Origin: Candidatus Aenigmatarchaeota archaeon | Lineage (GTDB): Archaea > Aenigmatarchaeota > Aenigmatarchaeia > CG10238-14 | Direction of reading: 5' to 3' | DNA: 55,972 nt | Assembly (NCBI GenBank): GCA_018920365.1 | Contig: JAHLMM010000001.1 | Coordinates: 338,165 to 394,136 of the forward strand | Shown here: positions 32,746 through 40,060 of the stretch, piece by piece | How positions within the stretch are numbered: position 1 is the first letter of the stretch | How the letters are laid out: every line of letters begins with the position of its first letter | Notes under the pieces: model-generated | Database searches by the model: none | Told to the model about the DNA's origin: nothing | What the model saw: only the letters and a program-made list of their open reading frames with translations | Translations under genes and position numbers: made by a program

Positions 32746-32831
32746 GCTGAGGTGGCAGAATCTGGCTAATGCGCCGGTCTCGAAAACCGGTGTCCCTTTG
32801 GGACGTTAGGGTTCAAATCCCTACCTCAGCG
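32746..32831 (+). tRNA. tRNA-Ser(CGA)
   Basis: Class II tRNA: GCTGAGG/CCTCAGC, D-arm GCAGAATCTGGCTAATGC, anticodon stem CCGGT/ACCGG with loop CTCGAAA (CGA), variable arm GTCCC-TTT-GGGAC, T-arm TAGGG/CCCTA, discriminator G. It shares acceptor and discriminator with tRNA-Ser(GCT). Confidence 0.96.
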
Positions 32832-32868
32832 TATCTTAATTTCTGGCAGAAGTAGAATAACTTTAAAA

Positions 32869-32988
32869 TGGGGCTGCAGGGATTTGAACCCCGATGACCA
32901 GGTATCTTCTCATCATCTGGAAATCAACGCTCCATCGATATACCTTGATCTGGAGCCTGGCATAATGGCCTGGTTATATGACAGCCCC
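32869..32988 (-). tRNA. tRNA-Trp(CCA) with a 46-nt intron
   Basis: Minus strand: acceptor GGGGCTG/CAGCCCC, anticodon stem CCAGG/CCTGG, anticodon CCA, then an intron of about 46 nt after position 37 (about 32900-32945). T-arm CGGGG/CCCTG, discriminator A. Without intron it is 74 nt. The intron contains ATGATGA, which fits a box C; in several euryarchaea the Trp intron is a box C/D guide RNA, but I do not see a convincing box D here. Confidence 0.93.
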
Positions 32989-33035
32989 TCAAACAATATC
33001 TTTCTTTTTAAATATTATAAATTAAAAAAGTTTTT

Positions 33036-34106
33036 ATGACTGATTTTGATGTCATAGTCATAGGCGCTGGTCCTGCTGGGTGTAAAACAGCCGAATTAAT
33101 TGCTGGAAATGGCTATAAAGTTCTTGTTGTAGAAGAGCATGACGAAATAGGAAAGCCAGTACAATGCACGGGTATAGATAGCCATAGAATACTCGAACTA
33201 AGCGGAGTTAGCGAAAAAATAGTTTTAAACAAAGTCAAAAAAGCCAGGTTTTATTCTGAAAGTAAAAACTATCTTGAGCTGAATTCAAAAAAATGGGTTT
33301 ATGTTATTGATAGACACAAGTTGGATTTTGAAATTGCTAAAAAAGCTATTAAAAATGGCGCAGAGATATTGACATCAACAAGATTCAAAGATTTAAATAT
33401 AGAAAAAGATCATGTCAAGGTTTTCACAAAAAACGGTTCGTATACATGTAAAATTTTAGTAGGCGCAGATGGACCAAACTCTACTGTTGCTAAAAAAGCA
33501 AATATAGATTTACCTAAAAATTATTTGGTCGGCTATCAGGAAACAATAAAAGGATATTTTAAAGAAAATATTGTTGAATTATGGTTTGGAAAAAATATAA
33601 CACCTGATTTTTTTGCATGGGTTGTACCTGAAAATGAAAAATGGGCAAGAGTTGGATTAGCAAGCAAAATCAATGCAATAAACTATTTTAGAAATTTTGT
33701 TGACATGCGCTTTCATCATATATTGAATAAAAAAGATGTACTTGGTGGCATTATAAGATACGGATTAATAAAGGATTCTACTTATGAAAGAATATTGTTA
33801 GTGGGTGATGCAGCATCCCAAGTAAAGCCATATTCTGGTGGTGGAATTATTTATGGATTGATAGGTGCTAGGTTTGCAGCAAATACATGTGTAGAAGCTA
33901 TTAAAAGCGAAAACTATAGTCATAAATTTTTAAACAAATTTTATGACAAACAATGGAAGAAAAAATTATCACCGGCAATAAAGAGAGGTTTAATTTTGCA
34001 TAAAACACTTCATTTGAGCAATAGAATTTTGGATATAGGAATAAACATGCTGAAACCTTTCTCTAACATGCTTGAGAATCTTGATATGGATTTGCTTTTT
34101 GACTAG
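33036..34106 (+). CDS. Geranylgeranyl reductase family protein
   Basis: A 356-residue FAD-dependent reductase. It has the Rossmann FAD motif 'VIVIGAGPAGCKTAELIA' (6-23), 'PVQCTGI' with the conserved Cys near 48 that binds FAD in this family, 'VGADGPNSTVAKKA' near 143, and the GD box 'ILLVGDAASQVKPYSGGGI'. Such enzymes saturate the isoprenoid chains of archaeal lipids. The substrate (phospholipid or quinone side chain) cannot be told. The gene begins 47 bases after the tRNA-Trp 5' end. Confidence 0.9.
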   Translation: MTDFDVIVIGAGPAGCKTAELIAGNGYKVLVVEEHDEIGKPVQCTGIDSHRILELSGVSEKIVLNKVKKARFYSESKNYLELNSKKWVYVIDRHKLDFEIAKKAIKNGAEILTSTRFKDLNIEKDHVKVFTKNGSYTCKILVGADGPNSTVAKKANIDLPKNYLVGYQETIKGYFKENIVELWFGKNITPDFFAWVVPENEKWARVGLASKINAINYFRNFVDMRFHHILNKKDVLGGIIRYGLIKDSTYERILLVGDAASQVKPYSGGGIIYGLIGARFAANTCVEAIKSENYSHKFLNKFYDKQWKKKLSPAIKRGLILHKTLHLSNRILDIGINMLKPFSNMLENLDMDLLFD

Positions 34107-34726
34107 TCTATTGTAGGTAACATATAGTTTGGTTTTTCTCTTTTTATCAAAAGAGTTACTATAATAGTTGTTATGAAAAATAAAAAGAAAAATATGAATG
34201 AAAATATTTCAGATCCTGTTGGATCTAATTTTTGTATAAGGCAATTGAAGAAAAACATATTACAGACAAATTCAGGCATTTCATAACTTAAAAAAAATCT
34301 TAACAATGAAGGTATTAATGATATTATAACACCTGAAAATGAAAAAAAGTAAAAGTATAATATGCTAGGCGCACCTCTTATTTTTTTATTGTAAAGATAC
34401 ATCAGCTCAAACAACATAAGACTTATTGACATTCCACCTATCACATTATTTAGCATCTTTGATAAAAGTATAAAATAGAAATTGTCCATTTCTTGTATAT
34501 AACAATTGAAGAAAAATATATTGCACGCATTTCCTGATAAATTGATGTTTAATGTTAAAGAAAGAATAGTAGGAAATATTGCAAACATACCGCCTAATAT
34601 ACCTGAAAGATAAAGATATTTTAATGGTGGTATTTGCTTTTTCTTTTTAGATAAAAAATAAACGAATTCAAAAACTATTATACATATAGCCATCCCAATG
34701 AAAAAATTCGTAAATATTCTTACCAT
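34103..34726 (-). CDS. Membrane protein with an internal duplication
   Basis: A 207-residue protein with about six membrane segments arranged as two related halves. Each half ends with a Cys-Phe-rich loop: 'NACNIFFFNCYIQEMD' (about 67-82) and 'FVCNMFFFNCLIQKLD' (about 152-167). The halves share the CNxFFFNCxIQxxD signature, implying an old tandem duplication. The four cysteines probably lie outside the membrane as two pairs. The family is not recognised. It converges with the geranylgeranyl reductase gene (4-base overlap). Confidence 0.6.
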   Translation of the reverse strand: MVRIFTNFFIGMAICIIVFEFVYFLSKKKKQIPPLKYLYLSGILGGMFAIFPTILSLTLNINLSGNACNIFFFNCYIQEMDNFYFILLSKMLNNVIGGMSISLMLFELMYLYNKKIRGAPSILYFYFFSFSGVIISLIPSLLRFFLSYEMPEFVCNMFFFNCLIQKLDPTGSEIFSFIFFFLFFITTIIVTLLIKREKPNYMLPTID

Positions 34727-34807
34727 AATTTAGAATTATATTTTCCTAACTTATAAAAACAAGACAATTACCATAAATATTTAAAATTAGCTGACTTTTG
34801 ATTTAAT

Positions 34808-35173
34808 ATGTATAGAGACCTTTCAAGATATTTCACAGTGGTTTCAAACAATGGTTATATTATAACATCTTTTGCATTTTCAACTGCAGGATTTTTGTTA
34901 TCAATTGTTTATAAAAATTCAACATTAATTCTAGTCAACGCTCTTGCATTGGGTTTATCTGTTCTTGCATCTATAGAGGAGTATAAAAATTATAAAACAG
35001 TTGAAATAAAATGTCAGAATGGTTTTCCTAGAGATGTGTTAATAGATCCAGCATATAGATTTTATGCAAGAATTCTTGCGCAAAAAAATAACAGAGAAGA
35101 AGAATTTAACAGCGCTTTAGCAGAAATATTCAAAGCCTCGGATGGGTGGAACTTTATTACTCCATATCCTTAA
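34808..35173 (+). CDS. Hypothetical protein whose C-terminus crosses the element's left border
   Basis: A 121-residue protein with two hydrophobic segments (about 17-33, 37-52) followed by a soluble tail with 'EEYKNYKTVEIKCQNGFPRD' near 57-76. The last codons (KASDG) are encoded by the 13-bp att repeat at 35134-35146. In the tRNA-Thr region the same repeat continues AGT-TGA, which would end the protein as KASDGS. After integration it ends as DGWNFITPYP. The real gene is therefore chromosomal with a swapped tail. Function unknown. Confidence 0.55.
   Translation: MYRDLSRYFTVVSNNGYIITSFAFSTAGFLLSIVYKNSTLILVNALALGLSVLASIEEYKNYKTVEIKCQNGFPRDVLIDPAYRFYARILAQKNNREEEFNSALAEIFKASDGWNFITPYP
35134..35146 (+). 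repeat. Left attachment-site repeat (attL)
   Basis: agcctcggatggg, identical to the tRNA-Thr 3' end at 42530-42542. It lies inside the end of the 34808 gene. A 13-bp identity at the expected place beyond the last element gene is unlikely by chance. Confidence 0.82.
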
Positions 35174-35304
35174 TTATCATATAGCAGTCAAGACTTAAAT
35201 CATTTATCCAAAACAAATATCGCGCTGTTTTGCTAATCTATTATCAAAAAGGATTGTGATAGATGCATATTCGCTTAATATTTATTAAATCTGTATTTCG
35301 ATAT

Positions 35305-35988
35305 CTATCTGATTCTGACTATCGGTGTGAAATCTCCTAATGGTTCTTGAGTTATCGCTATCAGCTTGACAAATTTCCTAGCCTCTTTCAGAAGCTCTTT
35401 TATCTCTCTATACCTGTGCGCTTCCTCTATGACAATGACATAGTTGCTAGGCCATCTTTTGCTAAGTATCTGATTGTAGTATACCTGGAACAATCCTTTA
35501 CATGCAGCTATTTGCTCAGGCATCTTTATTCTACAGCTTTGTGTCAGGTCATCTGTCATTGCTTGTATCTCAGGCAACTCATACTCATTGTGAGCATCAA
35601 GCACTATATACACATGGCTAGGATCGTTTGCAATAAGGTTTTTCATTGCAGTTGTCTTTCCTATACCGCTATTACCTATCAATTGAACAGGCTTGTCTCC
35701 AGAATGATTAAAGCAAAATTTGAACAGCTTTGAATGCTCGCTTGACTTTATCGTATTTTCGCTTGATGTCTTACTAAGATGTTCTATGAGTAATTCGCGT
35801 ATGTACTTGCTCATGTTTTTTGTTCTTTTTCTAAGTTGCTTGACATAAACCATAGGTATCTTGACACCGACATAATACAGGCTATCATCATCTATTTGTT
35901 TAACTTTCGTTTTTTTATCATCCTGTAAAGGTTCTGTAATCTCTTGCTTGAGTCTTTCCAACAACTTGGCATCAGTCTCGCTCAACAT
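35305..35988 (-). CDS. Ribbon-helix-helix/HerA-like P-loop ATPase fusion
   Basis: A 227-residue protein. Residues about 38-72 ('YYVGVKIPMVYVKQLRKR...MSKYIRELLIEHL') look like a ribbon-helix-helix DNA-binding unit. Then comes a P-loop: Walker A 'GNSGIGKTT' (105-113), Walker B 'YVIVIEEAHR' (183-192) and a sensor-like 'AITQEP' (211-216), as in the HerA/FtsK/VirB4 group. It is shorter than HerA and ends soon after the sensor, so it may be a reduced packaging, partition or conjugation motor that binds its DNA directly. It is the last gene of the leftward operon, 4 bases after a 36-residue frame. Confidence 0.7.
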   Translation of the reverse strand: MLSETDAKLLERLKQEITEPLQDDKKTKVKQIDDDSLYYVGVKIPMVYVKQLRKRTKNMSKYIRELLIEHLSKTSSENTIKSSEHSKLFKFCFNHSGDKPVQLIGNSGIGKTTAMKNLIANDPSHVYIVLDAHNEYELPEIQAMTDDLTQSCRIKMPEQIAACKGLFQVYYNQILSKRWPSNYVIVIEEAHRYREIKELLKEARKFVKLIAITQEPLGDFTPIVRIR

Positions 35989-35992
35989 GCTA

Positions 35993-36103
35993 TCAACCTA
36001 TGTATCTAGGCTTATTCTTGGCCAGTTTTCTGGCTATCTCATAATGACGCTGCAGCATCATTGCTCTATACTTCACATAATTAATTCTTTTTTTATTTCT
36101 CAT
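35993..36103 (-). CDS. Basic 36-aa microprotein
   Basis: A frame from ATG at 36103 to TGA at 35993 encodes a very basic helix-like peptide beginning MRNKKRINYVKYRAMMLQ. GGTG stands 6 bases before the ATG, and the start overlaps the end of the zinc-finger gene. The ATPase gene follows after 4 bases. Size makes the call tentative; the neat tiling and binding site support translation. A nucleic-acid-binding role is a guess from charge. Confidence 0.45.
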   Translation of the reverse strand: MRNKKRINYVKYRAMMLQRHYEIARKLAKNKPRYIG

Positions 36104-36260
36104 AAAAACACCTTATCATGTCAAGCAAAGTGTCATATCTCTCATCGCATTTGTTATCAGTCTTTATCTTATCCCAGCTTATGGTGTGGCCTTGCATTAT
36201 GTGTTTTCGTAGCAATCTTGAATCAATCCATTTTTTGCATGACAAGCAATACCGACCCAT
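36093..36260 (-). CDS. C2H2 zinc-finger small protein, 55 aa
   Basis: Starts at ATG 36260 (GGTGAG 5 bases upstream) and ends TAA at 36093, overlapping the next gene. The sequence begins MGRYCLSCKKW and continues to HIMQGH: a pattern C-x2-C-x11-H-x4-H, matching a C2H2 zinc finger such as those common in archaeal viruses and plasmids. The C-terminal half is helical and charged. Probably a DNA- or RNA-binding regulator of the element. Confidence 0.55.
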   Translation of the reverse strand: MGRYCLSCKKWIDSRLLRKHIMQGHTISWDKIKTDNKCDERYDTLLDMIRCFYEK

Positions 36261-36358
36261 CATATCTCACCCCACACCAGCCAACATTTGGTCTTGCAAT
36301 AGCTGCACACTTCGTTTTGGTCTTGCATATAGTCTGAAATTTTTGGCACTTTAACCAC
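36260..36358 (-). CDS. Possible 32-aa cysteine-rich microprotein
   Basis: A short frame from GTG 36358, overlapping the end of the coiled-coil gene, to TGA at 36260, overlapping the zinc-finger start. It contains C-x2-C-x3-C (VCSYCKTKCW). Very short and without a clear binding site; I include it because it fills the gap in the chain of overlapping frames. Confidence 0.25.
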   Translation of the reverse strand: MVKVPKISDYMQDQNEVCSYCKTKCWLVWGEI

Positions 36359-36566
36359 TTTTTAAGCGTTCTAACTCTAACTCAATACTCAATAGCTTTT
36401 CATAAAGTCTGTAATTTTCATTAGCCAATTGCTTTAAGGCTTGCAGCAACTTGCGATTAAACACGTCTTGCTTATACTCGCTTTGCTCTATTGCTTTGAT
36501 TAAATTGACTTTAAATTTTTCATTCATTTTCAATTGCATTTCTATTATCTCGAGCTTATCGCACAT
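36351..36566 (-). CDS. Small coiled-coil protein, 71 aa
   Basis: From ATG 36566 (AGGTG 6 bases upstream; a GTG at 36575 is less likely). The whole protein is a charged helix with heptad-like leucines ('LLQALKQLANENYRLYEKLL' near 39-58). It could be an oligomerising accessory factor for the replication proteins encoded just upstream on the same strand. No family is recognised. Confidence 0.55.
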   Translation of the reverse strand: MCDKLEIIEMQLKMNEKFKVNLIKAIEQSEYKQDVFNRKLLQALKQLANENYRLYEKLLSIELELERLKSG

Positions 36567-36577
36567 GCTAATCACCT

Positions 36578-36662
36578 TACCAATTTTACCAATTTTACCA
36601 AACCACTTGGAGAATCATTATATCCCCCTTGGTAATGGTAAATTTGGTAAATTTGGTAAATT
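36578..36662. repeat. Inverted block of short repeats
   Basis: Left arm 36578-36605 has taccaatttt repeated; right arm 36629-36662 has ggtaaattt repeated. The arms are imperfectly complementary around a 23-base loop. The right arm encodes the last residues of the MCM-like protein (NLPNLPNLPLP). It could be a protein-binding array, a terminator-like hairpin or a replication site. Confidence 0.55.
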
Positions 36663-38498
36663 AACATGAAGTTTTTCGAAATCAAAATTCTGTAAAAGAT
36701 TTTCATAAACAACCAATTTTAAGCCACCATTTGACAAATCAAGGTCAAAAGTTATCCCAAATTGATTTAAAAGCAAATTTTGAGCTCTTTTTAATTTTTC
36801 TGGGCTTAATCTTTCGATTGAATGCAAAATTTGGCTAAATCCAGAACCATATTTTGAACCAAATAATTCTGTCCTTTTTTGTGTATCTATTAATGAGTAG
36901 TAATAGTTAATTTTTTCGCCTAAAATATTTATTGGTAAGTTGGTAATATTTTCACTTTTTAAAATAACAGCAGTAATAAAAACTAAAGGTTTTAGATACT
37001 CTTCACGCAAATGCACATACCTATCCAGAATAATTTGATTGAAATTATCCTTTACACTTTCCTTTAGATTAATCATGTCATAAAGGGATTCGAGATTAAA
37101 AGAAATTACCATATCCAAATTCGCTTCTGCTCTCTCAAATAGAGTAGAAAAAAAGATGTCGTCAAAACTTTTTGCATCCAAAAAATATTGAATGATATCA
37201 ATAAATGAGTCAAAAATTGCACATTCGAAAGCACAACCGCGAACATGTCGATAGGCTGATGTAGCATGGTCAATCCAAAAAACCTTCATCCTTTTGCCTA
37301 AAATGTCATCTAGTCCTTGAACAAGAGACATGATTTGTTCTTTATATTTGTTTAATGGTTGTGATAGCCACTTTTGAACTTCTTGGTTCAAATAGATTTC
37401 CGCTACCTTTGGCGCTAACATCTCTCTGAGAGAATCTATCAAAAGTTTATTTTTTGCAATTTGTTCTTGATTGAGTATGTTTTCTTCTATCACAGGCTGC
37501 AAATTCCTATTTATTAATATGAGTCCAAATCGCGAACCAATCGCTTCAGGCACGCTTGTAATTTTAGGAAGTAGTAAATCCAATAGGTATAAATAATCAC
37601 TATCTTGAGTTATTCTATTTGCACCGCCTGGATTCATAACGATTGTGATTTTTGGCGCACCCAAATTGATTAACCGACGACCAGCTGCTAATACTTCCAT
37701 CTTTCCTTGTTCAAGCATATTTAACGCGACATCTAAAATCACTTCTTTATATCTGGCTGCCTCGTCAAGCATTATCGAACCAAAATTACCATGCGAAATA
37801 CCAGGATAAACATTACCTTTCGCATCTGCATAACCGCGGATTGATGATGACGATGACCATGTAACGCATTGACCTACCTTTTCACCAAATGTAGTAAACC
37901 CTGTCTTTGGTGGTTTTATGACAAGAGCGTGCCCACGATATTTACACAGCCAAAATTCATCATAATCATTACCTATTACAGGAACACAACTTTTAGCCCA
38001 CAATAAAATTCTTTTATCTTTCTGACAACCTTCAGTCAAATATAATTCAAGTTGCTGCAATAAAAAAGATGGATTTTCTATTATTTTTTCCATATCAGAT
38101 TTTCTGAGAGACAATGTCGGTTGATAAAAATCAAAATCTTTTAAAAAATTCTGCCAGGTTTTCTTTTTATCAATTTTTTTTGTCTTCTCGTCTTTGACAA
38201 ACGAAAAACCGAACTTCGAAAGTTTTTTGAGAGCATAACCTGTTGGCTTTCCATATCTTTCAAAAAATTCACTTGCTTCACTATTATCCAATCTCTTCAA
38301 AGTTATTTCATTTTCACCAAGTGGTAGATTTTTGTTCGGTTTACTCAAAATTAAAATTGGTTTGTTACCTGCAGCGATTGACGCCACATAAATTCTGTAT
38401 ATCTCTTTTGATTGCAAAACAACATCAGGCGAAATATCTAGCTTCGTGTATAAGTGCTCGATTATCTGTATCCTTTGCTTAGGTAACAAATCAAGCAT
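36618..38498 (-). CDS. Divergent MCM-like AAA+ replication protein
   Basis: A 626-residue protein. A central block reads like the MCM ATPase: 'HALVIKPPKTGFTTFGEK' at the P-loop position (190-207), Walker B 'GSIMLDEAARY' (240-250), sensor 1 'IVMNPGGAN' (286-294) and arginine-finger-like 'AIGSRFGLILI' (319-329). In the P-loop the usual GK[ST] is GFT (200-202), so the canonical Lys is Phe; Lys198 is nearby. N-terminal 190 residues and the C-terminal half match nothing I know. It probably unwinds the element's origin. Its ATG overlaps the end of the GINS-like gene (ATGCTTGA). Confidence 0.65.
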   Translation of the reverse strand: MLDLLPKQRIQIIEHLYTKLDISPDVVLQSKEIYRIYVASIAAGNKPILILSKPNKNLPLGENEITLKRLDNSEASEFFERYGKPTGYALKKLSKFGFSFVKDEKTKKIDKKKTWQNFLKDFDFYQPTLSLRKSDMEKIIENPSFLLQQLELYLTEGCQKDKRILLWAKSCVPVIGNDYDEFWLCKYRGHALVIKPPKTGFTTFGEKVGQCVTWSSSSSIRGYADAKGNVYPGISHGNFGSIMLDEAARYKEVILDVALNMLEQGKMEVLAAGRRLINLGAPKITIVMNPGGANRITQDSDYLYLLDLLLPKITSVPEAIGSRFGLILINRNLQPVIEENILNQEQIAKNKLLIDSLREMLAPKVAEIYLNQEVQKWLSQPLNKYKEQIMSLVQGLDDILGKRMKVFWIDHATSAYRHVRGCAFECAIFDSFIDIIQYFLDAKSFDDIFFSTLFERAEANLDMVISFNLESLYDMINLKESVKDNFNQIILDRYVHLREEYLKPLVFITAVILKSENITNLPINILGEKINYYYSLIDTQKRTELFGSKYGSGFSQILHSIERLSPEKLKRAQNLLLNQFGITFDLDLSNGGLKLVVYENLLQNFDFEKLHVNLPNLPNLPLPRGI

Positions 38499-38973
38499 AA
38501 ATTAAATCACCCGCCTCTTCAACTTTCGATAAAATACATAAAATTTGGTTTTGTTTTTTTTCCAAAAAATTAAGAACTGAAAAGCAAAACTCTTTCAACC
38601 TTTTCTCCTGATATTCAGTCAATTCATTTTTTCCAAAAAAAGGTGGCTTAGCTATGCCTAAAATCCAAAGCCTGGCTGCACCTTCATGATTCCGCGTCCA
38701 AACATATTCTCCTGGTTTATATGAAACAAGCACATCATCTGAAGGGTTTATGTTTTCTTCTCTACTTTTCGACCGAGATATTTCGATGAGAATTTTTTCA
38801 GTTCCTTTAAATTCCCATATTCTATCTGTGGCTAAACCGCTAGAAATTAAATTTTGTGCAGTTTGTGAGTCGACAACAACTAAATCGCCTGAAAAAAATG
38901 GCCCATATTCGACTAAAGAAACTATTCTTTCGTCAAAATCTTTGAGCATGCGAACCAAAACACATTCAACCAT
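38491..38973 (-). CDS. GINS B-domain-like protein
   Basis: A 160-residue protein from ATG 38973, with GAGGTG 8 bases upstream; the start overlaps the previous stop (ATGGTTGA). The first 52 residues match the small beta domain of archaeal GINS subunits: 'VLVRMLKDF' then 'VEYGPFFSGDLV' and 'AQNLISSGLATDRI' (family pattern: R-x-LKD, YGPF-x2-GD, A-x2-Li-x2-G-x-A). The remaining 110 residues are not recognised and lack the alpha-helical A domain. GINS activates MCM in the CMG helicase, so coupling with the MCM-like gene suggests a compact element-encoded helicase complex. Confidence 0.62.
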   Translation of the reverse strand: MVECVLVRMLKDFDERIVSLVEYGPFFSGDLVVVDSQTAQNLISSGLATDRIWEFKGTEKILIEISRSKSREENINPSDDVLVSYKPGEYVWTRNHEGAARLWILGIAKPPFFGKNELTEYQEKRLKEFCFSVLNFLEKKQNQILCILSKVEEAGDLIYA

Positions 38974-39184
38974 CTTTAACCACCTCGACAAATTGGTAAC
39001 CACGAAGTTTAATCAAGCCTTGCTCTCTTAACCTTTTCAGCAAAAACCGAGTGTCTTGACGCGTGAAACCGTATTTTTGGCCGAAATAGGAATAAATAAA
39101 ATGTAAAGGAATCTTTGGAAGCTTTTCCGAAATTCTCTGCAAGTCATAAATAAAAGGCTGTAAAATTAATTCTTCTTTAGGCAT
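38966..39184 (-). CDS. Winged-helix DNA-binding protein, 72 aa
   Basis: A small winged-helix protein: helices at about 10-22 and 24-40, a recognition helix near 42-56 ('RQDTRFLLKRLREQGLIKLR') and a C-terminal wing 'GYQFVEVV'. AGGTGAT before the double ATG favours the second ATG at 39184. It is coupled to the GINS-like gene and may regulate the replication operon or act as an origin-binding factor. Confidence 0.65.
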   Translation of the reverse strand: MPKEELILQPFIYDLQRISEKLPKIPLHFIYSYFGQKYGFTRQDTRFLLKRLREQGLIKLRGYQFVEVVKDG

Positions 39185-39240
39185 CATATCACCTTTTTTT
39201 TTATTTTTTTTCGCTCTCCTGTTCGAGCCATTCGATAAGC

Positions 39241-39396
39241 TCAGCCAGAGTTTTGAATTGAACCACCAACAACCACCTTCATATTAACATTTCTAACCAA
39301 AATTTCGATTAAGTCAGACCTGGATACACCAAGCCTCTGTGCCATCTCGGTTATTTTACTCCAGGTTTCTTCCCTCACACAGATATTTCTCCTCAT
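39241..39396 (-). CDS. Ribbon-helix-helix protein, 51 aa
   Basis: From ATG 39396 (GGTG 8 bases upstream) to TGA 39241. 'RRNICVREETWSKITEMAQR' then 'LGVSRSDLIEILVRNVNM' is a classic strand-helix-turn-helix of the RHH/CopG group. It heads the leftward operon and faces the divergent gene at 39522, so it could repress both. A second tiny frame (GTG 39266 to TAA 39201, 21 residues) follows it and might also be translated. Confidence 0.65.
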   Translation of the reverse strand: MRRNICVREETWSKITEMAQRLGVSRSDLIEILVRNVNMKVVVGGSIQNSG

Positions 39397-39429
39397 TTTT
39401 TTACACCTTTATACAAATAAATACAAGTT

Positions 39430-39442
39430 AATATATTTAAAT
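39430..39442 (-). promoter_or_regulatory. Probable TATA box of the leftward replication operon
   Basis: aatatatttaaat lies about 34-46 bases upstream of the RHH start on the minus strand. For the divergent gene, ttttatacta at 39491-39500 is 22-31 bases before its ATG. The 125-base gap between them is a shared regulatory region. Confidence 0.45.
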
Positions 39443-39521
39443 CTTTTTTAAAAAAATTTTTTTAATACTTTTAATTATTTTTTAATAAAATTTTATACTA
39501 TTAAACACAAAAGAATATATC

Positions 39522-40049
39522 ATGAATGAAGAGAAAGAACTTACCAAAATAAAGGTTTTTAGAGAAAATCCTTTTTTAGTAAAAGAAAATCTTATCGCAT
39601 CATTTGAGAGTTTTTTCAAATTTTTAGATGAGACAGAAAACATGGTATTGAAAACACTGCTTATACATGAGAGTGCTCTATCTATCTACAAAATCAAGCG
39701 TATGATATCACGCATAATCATAATGAATTTTTTTGAGAAAAAAGACCTATTAACAATGAGATTACCTACATCTTTTGATAGTTTAACTATAAACTACACA
39801 GAAGATAGCAACATAAGAATTGTTTTTGATGATTTTTCGAGTGAAAAAAATCTAGAAAAATCCCTTAAAGAAATAACAAAAAAATACGGTATAAAGTTTC
39901 CAAGTTACTTTAAGATAAAACAAGTCCTTGAAAATTTTGAAAACATGGGTATAGTTTTTAAAAGACAAGGATTAAGCAAGGCACAAACACTTTATTATAT
40001 TAACCCAGATTTTTTCAAACTCTACAAATTAACACAACAAACAGCTTGA
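39522..40049 (+). CDS. Unknown element protein with C-terminal winged-helix-like region
   Basis: A 175-residue, Lys- and Phe-rich protein. The N-terminal two thirds are helical with no motif I recognise. The last 45 residues ('FPSYFKIKQVLENFENMGIV' then 'LSKAQTLYYINPDFF') look like a winged helix. It lies next to the repeat-rich noncoding region, so it may be the initiator or a regulator binding those repeats. That role is inferred from position only. Confidence 0.5.
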   Translation: MNEEKELTKIKVFRENPFLVKENLIASFESFFKFLDETENMVLKTLLIHESALSIYKIKRMISRIIIMNFFEKKDLLTMRLPTSFDSLTINYTEDSNIRIVFDDFSSEKNLEKSLKEITKKYGIKFPSYFKIKQVLENFENMGIVFKRQGLSKAQTLYYINPDFFKLYKLTQQTA

Positions 40050-40060
40050 CTTTTTCTCAA

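Noticed and set aside
35347-36354. Plus-strand frames of 78-129 codons in the element
   Set aside because: They oppose the ATPase and zinc-finger genes, which have motifs and binding sites on the minus strand.
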